This document shows positions 8,531 through 16,480 of a stretch of DNA of 64,000 bases, one piece after another. A model generated the notes under the pieces. That model made no database searches. It saw nothing but the letters and a program-made list of their open reading frames with translations, and was not told the DNA's origin. A program made the translations under genes and the position numbers. Every line of letters starts with the position of its first letter. Position 1 is the first letter of the stretch. Origin of the DNA: Ricordea florida (taxonomy: Eukaryota; Cnidaria; Anthozoa; Corallimorpharia; Ricordeidae); contig OX453274.1 of assembly GCA_949710005.1 (NCBI GenBank), positions 9,385,717 through 9,449,716 on the forward strand. Reading direction: 5' to 3'.

Positions 8531-9073
8531 ATGGTAAATATTGAAGATTACATTGAAGAAAAAACTGAGGTAAAAAATGATACCAATCAAAGTGAGGATC
8601 TTGAAATAAAACAAGAATCACTGGCTATTATCGCAGTTCTTGGTACTACAAAGGAATATTTAGGAGTTAATATGAGTCTAGGTGATATAAAGAGACTAAC
8701 AGAAAAAGATGTTGAAAAATATTATAATAGATATCAGGCAGTATTAGGTAAGAAAATTAATGATGGATTGGTAGATTCATCTCTTCAATTAGTTTCTCAA
8801 GTCATTTCTTACATGGTTCCTGTGGATGATATAGAAGCTCTTTGTAAAGATTTGAAGAATGATGAGTTGGTTAATCGTGAACTAAAAAACTTTGTAGGAC
8901 TCTTAGCATTAAAAGGTGGAAGATTGGTAGCGCTTGCTAGCGGACTATTTCAGGTTGCTAAACACGTTAAATTCAACAAAAATCAACAATTTTCAAGAGA
9001 AGAACCAGTAAATTCTAACACAACTGATCAGGAAACTAAGCAATCTACTGAAGGTATTGATACAGTATATTAA
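8531..9073 (+). CDS. Polinton protein, 180 aa, unknown function
   Basis: Begins 5 nt after the ATPase stop. The ATG at 8531 is preferred over an in-frame ATG at 8495, which lies inside the ATPase coding sequence. The N-terminus is acidic, the middle is predicted helical with alternating hydrophobic residues (about 85-145), and the tail is polar. No signal peptide or clear membrane segment is seen. Tight coupling to the ATPase suggests co-expression. No domain is recognised. Confidence 0.65.
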   Translation: MVNIEDYIEEKTEVKNDTNQSEDLEIKQESLAIIAVLGTTKEYLGVNMSLGDIKRLTEKDVEKYYNRYQAVLGKKINDGLVDSSLQLVSQVISYMVPVDDIEALCKDLKNDELVNRELKNFVGLLALKGGRLVALASGLFQVAKHVKFNKNQQFSREEPVNSNTTDQETKQSTEGIDTVY

Positions 9074-9076
9074 ACA

Positions 9077-9106
9077 GATCTAAAAACTTATTTGCAGCAT
9101 CTAAAT
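9077..9106 (+). promoter_or_regulatory. Two TCTAAA motifs upstream of gene at 9111
   Basis: GATCTAAAAAC places TCTA at 9079, 32 nt before the ATG. A second ATCTAAATA places TCTA at 9100, 11 nt before the ATG. The first has the spacing shared by the other genes. Confidence 0.45.
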
Positions 9107-9110
9107 AACA

Positions 9111-9527
9111 ATGTCTGAACAATCTGAAGTAGAAGTTGAACAAATTACGGCAGATCCCGCACCTGAAAATAAAGATGTTAAAAAGAGGGAGAAAGATCCT
9201 AAAAAAGTAGCGGCTGGTAAGAAATTAGCTGAATATAATAAAAAAGCAAAAGAAGCATTAGCTAGAGAAAGAAAGAGGGCTGAGGAGCAAATGAAAAGTG
9301 AAGAAGAGCAAAATGAAAATACATATAGTGAACCCAAATCATGGCTTCCAGAGTTATCTTTTACTACTGTTTTATCCGTTGTTGGATTAGGTTTTACAGC
9401 ATTTGATCTTTTTATGAGATATAAGGAAAAAGCTAGGGTTGAATATTCTAATAGGATACCTGATTTATCACAAGTTCCTACCATAAAGATTCATAATCCA
9501 CAACCAGCAAAAATTGGAATGGAATAA
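9111..9527 (+). CDS. Polinton protein, 138 aa, charged coil plus membrane segment
   Basis: Residues 1-70 are very rich in Lys, Glu and Ala and predicted coiled coil. One hydrophobic segment (FTTVLSVVGLGFTAFDLF, about 83-100) could span a membrane, followed by a short polar tail. It is the first of three small membrane-type proteins in a row. The antisense open frame over the same DNA is a shadow. No homologous family is recognised with certainty; a virion or membrane role is inferred only from layout. Confidence 0.65.
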   Translation: MSEQSEVEVEQITADPAPENKDVKKREKDPKKVAAGKKLAEYNKKAKEALARERKRAEEQMKSEEEQNENTYSEPKSWLPELSFTTVLSVVGLGFTAFDLFMRYKEKARVEYSNRIPDLSQVPTIKIHNPQPAKIGME

Positions 9528-9539
9528 TCTCTAAAGCCA

Positions 9540-9546
9540 TCTAAAG
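9540..9546 (+). promoter_or_regulatory. TCTAAAG motif upstream of gene at 9572
   Basis: TCTAAAG with TCTA at 9540, 32 nt before the ATG. A second TCTAAAG begins 10 nt earlier, at 9530. Confidence 0.45.
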
Positions 9547-9571
9547 CTTTCTCTTTGATGTAGTAAAAATA

Positions 9572-9790
9572 ATGTCAAACGAAAATAAACTTGTGAAAAC
9601 TGTAACTGATTCAGCGACACTTATCGGATTAGGGGCTGGAGTTGGCTATGTAGCTAAAAAGATGATGAAAGAATCATTTTTGAACGACCCATCCTCAAGT
9701 ATTACAAATTATGCAAAATGGGTGGCTGTATTATCCGGAAGTATGTATCTTAAAACATATTTAGAGGATCAAAAGATTTTACCAAAATAA
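9572..9790 (+). CDS. Polinton small membrane protein, 72 aa
   Basis: Two hydrophobic stretches, about residues 13-28 (glycine-rich) and 45-58, separated by a polar loop, suggest a small two-pass or membrane-associated protein. The stop is followed after one base by the next ATG at 9792, so the two are probably expressed together. No family is recognised. Confidence 0.6.
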   Translation: MSNENKLVKTVTDSATLIGLGAGVGYVAKKMMKESFLNDPSSSITNYAKWVAVLSGSMYLKTYLEDQKILPK

Positions 9791-9791
9791 A

Positions 9792-10184
9792 ATGGCATCA
9801 ATAGCGATGATGATTGGTGGAGCTATATTGAATGCAACAGCATTTGTTGGTGGAAATTATCTTGCAAAACATTTTGCAGGACATAATGCAGATGCAGAAA
9901 AAATAAGACACGATAAAGCATTAGAAAAATATCAAAGAGATTACGCCGAATATCAGGAAAAAAGACAAGAAATGCTTGATTGGAAAATGAAGAAAAAAGA
10001 TGAAAAATATCAAGCAACAAAAAATATTTCGACTACAAATCAGGCTTTTGAATTGTATAGTCAAATGCATGAGCCAAAATTCTCTGATTATTATAGACCC
10101 AGTGAAAATCAAAAGATGGGCGAAATGGTATATGTTGGTGGAGGAATGTTAGGTTTAGGTTACGTGGTTAGTAAATTTTTATAG
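9792..10184 (+). CDS. Polinton protein, 130 aa, membrane ends with coiled middle
   Basis: A hydrophobic N-terminus (about 3-27), a highly charged helical middle (about 35-85, rich in Lys, Glu, Gln and Tyr) and a glycine-rich hydrophobic C-terminus (VGGGMLGLGYVVSKFL). Start codon one base after the preceding stop. The layout suggests a hairpin-like membrane or virion-lining protein; this is an inference. Function unknown. Confidence 0.6.
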   Translation: MASIAMMIGGAILNATAFVGGNYLAKHFAGHNADAEKIRHDKALEKYQRDYAEYQEKRQEMLDWKMKKKDEKYQATKNISTTNQAFELYSQMHEPKFSDYYRPSENQKMGEMVYVGGGMLGLGYVVSKFL

Positions 10185-10207
10185 TTTGTTTTCTTACTTC
10201 AAGCATA

Positions 10208-10216
10208 TTTAAAGAT
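10208..10216 (+). promoter_or_regulatory. Degenerate TCTAAA-class motif upstream of gene at 10240
   Basis: TTTAAAGAT occupies the place, about 31 nt before the ATG, where neighbouring genes have TCTAAAGAT; one base differs from the core. Confidence 0.3.
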
Positions 10217-10239
10217 TTCTTACTGATTAGTAAAAAATC

Positions 10240-11415
10240 ATGGCGGAATATATACCATTAGAAGATTTGACAAAAGGAACTGATGATGATTATGATGATG
10301 ATGATGATGATGATGATACATTTTATCAAAGCTCAAACACATCCACTTCCATTCCACCTTACCCTGATGATTATGGGGAGGCAGAAACTTCATTTGGTAG
10401 GCGTGAAAATAAACCATTGCTGGTTATGGAAAATGAAAAAGATAAAGTGTGGAGAGATATTTTAAGTAAACTTCCAAATGCTAAACCTACTTTTCTTTTC
10501 AAATATAGTGAGTGGGGTAAAATACAAGTTGCAATCCCCCGAAGCGATCCTAATAAAGTTGTATGGCACGATTTATTCGATAAAAATGATGATATTAATA
10601 AAAAACTCCCTGCCACCATATTGAACGCTCTGGGTAAAAAAGCAAAAGAAGTTGTGCGGGTTAATGATGATATTTTTTCACAATTGAATGAAAAAAATGA
10701 AGAAATTAGGGATTTACGCAATGCATTAAATGGTTTAAGAGCAGTAGTGGAAACAAGCCAATTCGAAATAGATCGATATGTTTCAATTGAAAAAGAGTTG
10801 AGAGGTATTATTGAACGACATCAAACCACAATCGCTGAAAAGGATAGTTATTTAGAAGCTGCAGTTAGACAGAAGATTGATGCAAAACAATATGCAGAAA
10901 CTTTACTTAATGATTTGAAAGAAATCAAAGCCGAGGATGATAAGGGTAGCTTGAAAAAGATTGAACAAAGTCGAGATAGGTTGGCAAAAAGGGTTAAAAC
11001 GTATGATGAACTATCGAGAAAACAGTTAATATTAAACGAAGATCAAATGGCTGATATCGAGAGAAAAAATGATGAAATATTAAAAAATATGTCTCTTCGA
11101 GATCGTATTAAGGATATATTCAAAAAACATGGATTTACAGCGTTTGCGATTGTTAGTGCTGTTGCTTTAGTAATTGGAGTTATAGTTTCTAATCTTTCTA
11201 AAGGCCTAACAACATTGGGTAAGGGAGTTGGTAATGGTTTGAAAACTCTTGGTAAAAAACTGGGTGAAATATTGCCGGGAATGGTTGGGGCAATTGTAAG
11301 CTTTCTATTCAAAACAGCCGGTCAAGTTATTGGTTTTTTAGGTGAAAATGCTTGGCTTTTGATAATGGCTGTAGTTCTATATTTTGTGGAAAGTATAAAA
11401 AGGAAGAGAAAGTAG
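10240..11415 (+). CDS. Polinton protein, 391 aa, acidic N-terminus, coiled coil, membrane-active tail
   Basis: The N-terminus holds an aspartate run (residues about 14-26) encoded by repeated GAT codons. Residues about 130-290 are Lys/Glu-rich and predicted coiled coil. The C-terminal 95 residues have a membrane segment (AFAIVSAVALVIGVIV), then glycine-spaced amphipathic repeats (GLTTLGKGVGNGLKTLGKKL), then two more hydrophobic stretches and a basic KRKRK end. The repeated amphipathic part could associate with or disturb membranes, by analogy with virion membrane-active proteins; this is inference. Two other frames over the aspartate run are shadows. Confidence 0.65.
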   Translation: MAEYIPLEDLTKGTDDDYDDDDDDDDTFYQSSNTSTSIPPYPDDYGEAETSFGRRENKPLLVMENEKDKVWRDILSKLPNAKPTFLFKYSEWGKIQVAIPRSDPNKVVWHDLFDKNDDINKKLPATILNALGKKAKEVVRVNDDIFSQLNEKNEEIRDLRNALNGLRAVVETSQFEIDRYVSIEKELRGIIERHQTTIAEKDSYLEAAVRQKIDAKQYAETLLNDLKEIKAEDDKGSLKKIEQSRDRLAKRVKTYDELSRKQLILNEDQMADIERKNDEILKNMSLRDRIKDIFKKHGFTAFAIVSAVALVIGVIVSNLSKGLTTLGKGVGNGLKTLGKKLGEILPGMVGAIVSFLFKTAGQVIGFLGENAWLLIMAVVLYFVESIKRKRK

Positions 11416-11416
11416 A

Positions 11417-11424
11417 TCTAAAGA
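11417..11424 (+). promoter_or_regulatory. TCTAAAGA motif upstream of gene at 11451
   Basis: TCTAAAGA with TCTA at 11417, 34 nt before the ATG and only 2 nt after the preceding stop codon. Confidence 0.45.
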
Positions 11425-11450
11425 TATCATGTTGAGTAGTAAAATATAAT

Positions 11451-12044
11451 ATGGATGAATACAATAGAATTTACCCTGTATTACCTAATAATCCAGATCC
11501 TATTAATTTCAGACTACAAAAATCAAGCGAAGTATTACAAAATCTTGAGAAAGAAATTAAACATTACGAAGAAGTAAGGAAAAAATATAATAGGGCGAGA
11601 GGAATATGTACAAAAATTAGTGTTTCTGGTGGTTTGATTTCAGTTATTCTATCAGCAAGCGGTTTAGGAACTTCTCTCACGGGTTTTGGTGCTATTGTCG
11701 GTGTGCCTTTGGGCGTTGTAGGTGGTTTTTTTGGTGGGTTATCGGTTGGATTTGGTTTTGCTTCTAAAAGACTTTCTGGTAAAGTTAGTAAACACGAACA
11801 AACCGCTGCAATTGCAAAATCAAAATTAAACACAATTAACGATTTAGTTTCAAAAGCCTTGAAAGATAATGTTATATCCGATCAAGAATTTTCTATAATT
11901 TTAGCAGAATTGGAAAAGTTTCAAAAACTAAAACTTGAAATACGACAAAAATTTAGGAAAGAAGCAGAAAAAAACTTGGATATGACCGTGATAAGAAGAG
12001 AAGTGCGCGAAAATCTATTAAAAGAACTTACCGGAGGTCATTAA
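11451..12044 (+). CDS. Polinton protein, 197 aa, glycine-rich hydrophobic core
   Basis: Residues about 20-50 are a charged helix; about 55-108 form a long Gly/Ser/Val-rich hydrophobic stretch able to cross a membrane twice; the rest is a charged helical domain, with VSKALKDNVISDQEF suggesting a small helical bundle. No enzyme motif is seen. Similar proteins occur in cnidarian Polinton-like loci as far as I recall, without known function. Confidence 0.62.
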   Translation: MDEYNRIYPVLPNNPDPINFRLQKSSEVLQNLEKEIKHYEEVRKKYNRARGICTKISVSGGLISVILSASGLGTSLTGFGAIVGVPLGVVGGFFGGLSVGFGFASKRLSGKVSKHEQTAAIAKSKLNTINDLVSKALKDNVISDQEFSIILAELEKFQKLKLEIRQKFRKEAEKNLDMTVIRREVRENLLKELTGGH

Positions 12045-12111
12045 AAATTTCATATGAGAGAACAGAGGTGGGTTGTAATTGTTTTGCGGGTATTAGAAGA
12101 GAGGTTAATTG

Positions 12112-12166
12112 ACATCTTATTCTTAATCTAAAGACCGGTTTATTTGAAACACAAAGAATAAGATGT
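12112..12166. promoter_or_regulatory. 13-bp inverted repeat enclosing TCTAAAGA
   Basis: ACATCTTATTCTT (12112-12124) is repeated in perfect inverted form at 12154-12166, overlapping the ATG at 12163. The loop contains TCTAAAGA (12127-12134), 36 nt before the ATG. It could act as a promoter arm, as a transcript-end hairpin of the upstream gene, or as both. Confidence 0.45.
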
Positions 12167-13668
12167 TATTAGACGATTTCAAAAACCAATACCCAAACGC
12201 CACCCTTGATAAATTTACATTTGTGAATGATTCATATGGGGGATATATAAAGTGGAAAGTTAATGGAATGACTGTAATGTCAAATGAAGATCCTACTGGG
12301 GAAACCTGGACTGGCGATCTTCCTACTAATTTGAAAAAATTATTATGGAAGGATTTTGGACTTGGTTTGTTCCCAAAGAGTTTATCAACTACAAAACAAC
12401 CTTATCCAATACCCGCTATTAATTTTGATGACACTACAACTGATGTAACAAAAACTTTAACCTATTTAGATATATATGTTACATATAAAAAGAAATTCGT
12501 TTCTCCTATGAGAAACATATTTAAATCACAAGTTGTAACATTTAATTCCGCAAAGGAGTGCAAAAAATGGTTGAATAAACCAGATTTTAATCATTGGCCA
12601 CAACAACTTAACTTTGCAGTTTGGTGTGCAACATCTGGTTGTGGTATAAGTCTTTTTGAAAGTCAAAATTATCCTAAAGTAATTAGCAGTTTTATAAAGT
12701 TTCATATATATTTCACAATAAGGCGAATATTGTATGAATTGAAACTTCCCTTACCAGATGAAAAACCTTTTTCAATAAAAAATAATCCATATAATAAAGT
12801 TGCATATAATAAATTGTGTAAAGAGTTTGGGATTAGTAATAATTCTGACTTTAGATGGAAAGGAGGAAGAAATCATGGTTTGGGTGATATATTTATTTAT
12901 TACAACTCGGGTGGAAATGAAAATTTATATATTGTAAGAAATTATGATCATGATGCAAATACTTGGCCTGGGCAAAATAAATTTTCTGATGAGGGATATA
13001 AAGATGGAGATGGAAATAAAATCTCGTTTATTAGAAATGATCTATTTAGCGATTTCAAATATGCTTGGTTTATTCCTGCAACCGGGCATGGACTAACCAG
13101 CGCGGGTCTTGGTAGATTAAATCGATCCGTCGAAGCTTTTGTTTATTGTATATTGGGGGCACAAGTTAATACTAGAAACTCAATTTATGGTAGCGGTGGT
13201 GGAGCAATAGAAACACAACAAGAATTCAATACTTTATTTGAAAGTTCTGTTATAGAAAATGATACTTCAAAATCTATAAAAAATTATCAATTGGCGGTAC
13301 AAAATTCGAATTTACGGCTTGATTTGGTTATTGCTCCAGGAGTTTGGTTGATGCCAAGTAATATGATTATAAATGCAGAAGGTGTGGTTGGGTATAATAA
13401 CAAACTCCAGAAAGCTACTAAATATATGAATTTTGGAGAAAATAACGGATTAAATACAGAAACAAAAGAGGTTGGTATAAGCCATAATTTAGGAACATCA
13501 AAGGTTTTATTAAATACCAATCCCCAACCAAGGAATCCTAAATTAAAAAATAGCGATGAACCAAACAAAACAGATGAAGTTAGTAATATAGAAACATCTT
13601 CTCATCAAAATACTCTTATTATTTTAATGTTTGTTGGAGGATTATTATCTTGGTTTTTATTTCGTTAA
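12163..13668 (+). CDS. Polinton protein, 501 aa, C-terminal membrane anchor, unknown function
   Basis: The largest uncharacterised protein of the element. It has many aromatic and Asn/Gly residues, no N-terminal signal peptide, and a single hydrophobic segment at the very end (TLIILMFVGGLLSWFLF) just before the stop, like a tail anchor. Residues about 440-480 are Asn/Lys/Thr-rich and probably disordered. A globular domain with a C-terminal anchor, next to the penton-like gene, suggests a virion surface or membrane protein, but no motif supports a specific role. Confidence 0.65.
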   Translation: MLLDDFKNQYPNATLDKFTFVNDSYGGYIKWKVNGMTVMSNEDPTGETWTGDLPTNLKKLLWKDFGLGLFPKSLSTTKQPYPIPAINFDDTTTDVTKTLTYLDIYVTYKKKFVSPMRNIFKSQVVTFNSAKECKKWLNKPDFNHWPQQLNFAVWCATSGCGISLFESQNYPKVISSFIKFHIYFTIRRILYELKLPLPDEKPFSIKNNPYNKVAYNKLCKEFGISNNSDFRWKGGRNHGLGDIFIYYNSGGNENLYIVRNYDHDANTWPGQNKFSDEGYKDGDGNKISFIRNDLFSDFKYAWFIPATGHGLTSAGLGRLNRSVEAFVYCILGAQVNTRNSIYGSGGGAIETQQEFNTLFESSVIENDTSKSIKNYQLAVQNSNLRLDLVIAPGVWLMPSNMIINAEGVVGYNNKLQKATKYMNFGENNGLNTETKEVGISHNLGTSKVLLNTNPQPRNPKLKNSDEPNKTDEVSNIETSSHQNTLIILMFVGGLLSWFLFR

Positions 13669-13669
13669 T

Positions 13670-13714
13670 GTTTTGATTATAGAAATCTAAAGATGAATAA
13701 GATGTAATCAAAAC
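13670..13714. promoter_or_regulatory. 10-bp inverted repeat enclosing TCTAAAGA
   Basis: GTTTTGATTA (13670-13679) and its perfect inverse (13705-13714) flank TCTAAAGA; TCTA starts at 13686, 32 nt before the ATG at 13718. This is the same arrangement as at 12112-12166 with unrelated arms. Confidence 0.45.
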
Positions 13715-13717
13715 AAA

Positions 13718-14353
13718 ATGCTAAGTATTACAATGTATGATTCTGAAACTAGGATTTATTTAGATCCTCCTCTTAAAAATCTTCGAGAGATACAGCTCCT
13801 AGATTGTAATATAAAAACTAAAAGATTGATTAATTTCAGGGGGCAACAGGCGATAACTGATGAAAGACAAGGGTATGTTTTAAAGATACCGCCTGGCACA
13901 TATTCATTGGTTGATATTCAATCAATTTTTCATAATTACACAGATAATCTACAGTTAACAATAAATGGAAATAATAATGTTGGGTATCTATTTTCAAATA
14001 AAAATTATAACATTAAACTTAGTAGAGATTTACAAATTAATTTAGGTTTGCCTGAAATTATAAATTCTCGTAAAATATATTTCATAAATATACAAATTAA
14101 TGAGCCATTGAGACTTATGTGCAGTATGGTGGATAATAGGATGACATATATGAATAAAGGTAAAAATGGCGAATTTTTAAAACTAACTCCATCACAACTA
14201 CTAGCAAACATACCCTCAAAAGATTACCCAAAAATTCCGGTTAGAAAATATGATATGCTAATAAACCACTTTGATTTAGCCATCTTAGATGCTGAATTTA
14301 AAAAATTTGATCTTGGTGGCTCTCCTATAACTTTAAGTTTAAGATTTAGATAA
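13718..14353 (+). CDS. Penton-like minor capsid protein candidate
   Basis: A 211-codon protein with mostly beta-type alternation. A YVLKIPPGTYSLVDIQSIF segment (about 50-68) matches the pattern seen in penton/minor capsid proteins of Polintons, and the protein ends in a beta-rich SPITLSLRFR. Polintons encode a single-jelly-roll penton of this size, usually near the capsid and ATPase genes. The call rests on length, composition, position and that segment; a structure prediction would decide it. The gene appears intact. Confidence 0.55.
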   Translation: MLSITMYDSETRIYLDPPLKNLREIQLLDCNIKTKRLINFRGQQAITDERQGYVLKIPPGTYSLVDIQSIFHNYTDNLQLTINGNNNVGYLFSNKNYNIKLSRDLQINLGLPEIINSRKIYFINIQINEPLRLMCSMVDNRMTYMNKGKNGEFLKLTPSQLLANIPSKDYPKIPVRKYDMLINHFDLAILDAEFKKFDLGGSPITLSLRFR

Positions 14354-14358
14354 ATTTT

Positions 14359-14393
14359 GTTATGTAACCATTATTTAGGTTATATAACATAAA
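14359..14393. terminator. Intergenic hairpin after penton-like gene
   Basis: GTTATGTAACC and GGTTATATAAC form an imperfect inverted repeat between the end of this gene and the convergent gene ending at 14410. Its place between two converging genes suits a transcript-end hairpin; that is inferred. Confidence 0.35.
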
Positions 14394-14409
14394 ATTAAAC
14401 TTTGTATTA

Positions 14410-14964
14410 CTAATTATTTAAAGGTATTGCTTTCATACCTTCAAACATATTTCTATTAGGTGGTGAGATTGAAAAGTGTGAAGATATTCCATCCTTTACA
14501 TGTTTTTGTATTTTTTCGTAAAACTTATTTTTATCTCTAATTATTATATTAAAACTAATCTCAAATGAATTAATAAATATTTCTAAATTTCTATTAATTT
14601 CTCTTTCATTATTAACCTTAATTGCTTTTTCAAAATACTCTTTATCCAATTTAATATCTTCTTCAATTTTATGCAGCTTTACTCCATTTGTAATAAATTC
14701 TCTAGCATACAATTGTCCATCTCTCATTACTGGTGGTCTATCCTCCAATAGATAATGAATTTTAAAACCAAAAAATACACACTTATCTGATGCAATATTT
14801 GTTGCAATAATCATTAAATTATCATTCTCTTCTATACAAATTGATAAATCTTTACTTACTTCATCAAAGAAATCTTTTAAACACTTTTTTTCTTTATTAT
14901 CATATTTAATAGTTAATAATTTTATATTCATCTTTTTATATTTTATTTTATCTTTTAAAATCAT
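14410..14964 (-). CDS. Polinton-associated protein, 184 aa, unknown
   Basis: A very AT-rich minus-strand gene, strong in Lys, Ile, Asn and Glu. An alternative start at 14931 would remove 11 residues. A KIHYLLEDRPPVMRDGQLYAREF-like middle looks like a folded domain; no family is recognised. Together with the next gene it forms the minus-strand right arm of the element. Confidence 0.55.
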   Translation of the reverse strand: MILKDKIKYKKMNIKLLTIKYDNKEKKCLKDFFDEVSKDLSICIEENDNLMIIATNIASDKCVFFGFKIHYLLEDRPPVMRDGQLYAREFITNGVKLHKIEEDIKLDKEYFEKAIKVNNEREINRNLEIFINSFEISFNIIIRDKNKFYEKIQKHVKDGISSHFSISPPNRNMFEGMKAIPLNN

Positions 14965-14979
14965 AATTCATTTTTTATT

Positions 14980-15012
14980 TTGTTATGAAACCAAAATAAG
15001 GGTTACATAACA
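14980..15012. terminator. Intergenic hairpin between the two right-arm genes
   Basis: GTTATGAAACC and GGTTACATAAC form an imperfect inverted repeat. The arms are close to those at 14359-14393, so the same hairpin appears at both ends of the 184-aa gene. Confidence 0.35.
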
Positions 15013-15017
15013 TAATT

Positions 15018-15452
15018 TCAACACTCTTTACAATGCGCCTTCTGTCTATCATGTATACATATTTGTGATCCACCGCATTCTTTACAAAAACTTTTTTGTT
15101 TATTGTGTACACATATTTGAGATCCATCACATAATATACAGTAAGACTTTCTTTTTCTATGAATACATATTTGTGTCCCAACACACTCTTTACATTGATG
15201 CTTTATTTTTTCATGAATACATATTTGTGATCCTCCGCATTCTTTACAAAAATATTTTTTAATTCCATGTGCACAAGTATAATTATACTTTATAATAGCT
15301 TTTGTAATTAACTTATCAATATCCGCATCTGTAAATTTTTTCAACTCATTAATTAAATTGACTTTAAACATTCTATAACATCCTTTAATTTCCAACTCTT
15401 TAGCAATAAATTTAAGTTGCGGTACATTTAATCTTCGTAATTGTTGATCCAT
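15018..15452 (-). CDS. SAP-like domain plus five CxHx6CxxC zinc modules
   Basis: A 144-codon protein at the right end of the element. Residues about 5-40 (LRRLNVPQLKFIAKEL...) resemble a SAP DNA-binding helix-turn-helix. From about residue 60 an 18-residue unit repeats, each with Cys-x-His-x6-Cys-x2-Cys, for example CIHEKIKHQCKEC followed by a GSQI-type spacer; five modules are present and the protein ends on the last. Each module could hold one zinc ion. Such Cys-His repeats occur in large DNA viruses and protists. A DNA- or RNA-binding role is inferred. The antisense frame also looks repetitive and is a shadow. Confidence 0.65.
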   Translation of the reverse strand: MDQQLRRLNVPQLKFIAKELEIKGCYRMFKVNLINELKKFTDADIDKLITKAIIKYNYTCAHGIKKYFCKECGGSQICIHEKIKHQCKECVGTQICIHRKRKSYCILCDGSQICVHNKQKSFCKECGGSQICIHDRQKAHCKEC

Positions 15453-15514
15453 TTTGTATATTAATTCTTCTTTTTAAATAAGTATTTTATTTCTTTTGAA
15501 AAATCATTTTTTTT

Positions 15515-16088
15515 AAAATGTGCCAGATCCCTTCATCACATAGACTTAGTATCGGTTTCATAAAATGTGATGGGCGCCAGCTCCGTGTCGGTTTCACATG
15601 GCTTTGTACCGACTTTGTATCAGCTTTTTAGGATTCAACAAATTTCACATGGGCTTTGTGCCGACTTTTTTAGGATTCAACAAATTTCACATAGTCTTTG
15701 TATCAATCTATCCACACTCTTTACTGATATTATCAGAAACTTAACAATTTCACAGAGATACCCGCCCGCCCACCCAGGCATCCGACATGTGCTTTGTTAA
15801 ATCTTTGATGAAAATGCGCCAGGATCCCAGCCTTTCACATGGCTTTGTACCGACTTTGTATCAGCTTTTTAGGATTCAACAAATTTCACATGGGCTTTGT
15901 ACCGACTTTGTATCGGCTTTGTATCAATCTACCTACTCTTTACTGATATTATCAGAAACTTAACAATTTCACAGAGATACCCGCCCGCCCACCCAGGCAT
16001 CCGACATGTGCTTTGTTAAATCTTTGATGAAAATGTGCCAAGATCACAATCGTAATGAAATCGTAATGAAAATGTGCCAGCATCCCCC
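15515..16088. repeat. Tandemly repeated terminal region of the Polinton
   Basis: A region with no gene. A block of about 240 bp (from about 15592) is repeated at about 15833, including TTTCACATGGCTTTGTACC and a GCCCGCCCACCCAGGCATCC stretch. An AAAATGTGCCAG-type sequence occurs at 15515, 15811 (GCGCCAG), 16029 and 16068. It lies between the last Polinton gene and host-type repeats, so it probably belongs to the element's terminal inverted repeat; the other end is outside the window, so this cannot be confirmed. Confidence 0.5.
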
Positions 16089-16225
16089 ATTTATAACATC
16101 ACGCGTGCTTCCATAACTCGATGGTTGCACGCTGCACGTTTACCATTTCCTCATTGGTGCGTTTCTAAACTGCTAAAAATACGTGGTCATATACATTATC
16201 TCAGACTGTTCCTGTTGGAACATAC

Positions 16226-16480
16226 TCTTTTAAAACGTATTCTGCTACTTTTTACGATAAATCTACTAACGTTCTCTGACAAATGCTGTTCTCTTATTAG
16301 CTACTCGCTATATATTTGTGAGAGAAAGCGAGTAGAGTGAGTAGCCTAACATTGTGCACCTGTCAACGAAATGGCGGCAGCTTCCTCATGAAGAGTGATT
16401 GCACAATAATAGATTTACACTAAAAAGAAAAGATTTATACTAGAACAATTATATTTTTCACCCTCGGTAGAATTGTAGAG
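16226..16480. repeat. Hairpin element, family C, diverged copy
   Basis: Shares its core with 40306-40640 and, inverted, 63219-63520: a short inverted repeat around TAGCTACTCGCTATA, an AAATGGCGGC stretch and an AGATTTATACTA end. It is more diverged than the other copies. The DNA between 16088 and 16226, and from 16480 to about 16975, holds nothing recognisable. Confidence 0.4.

Noticed and set aside
14975-15184. Second repetitive minus-strand frame beside the zinc-module gene
   Set aside because: It overlaps the Cys-His repeat gene in another frame; the periodicity is inherited from the real repeats, and it has no conserved Cys/His pattern.
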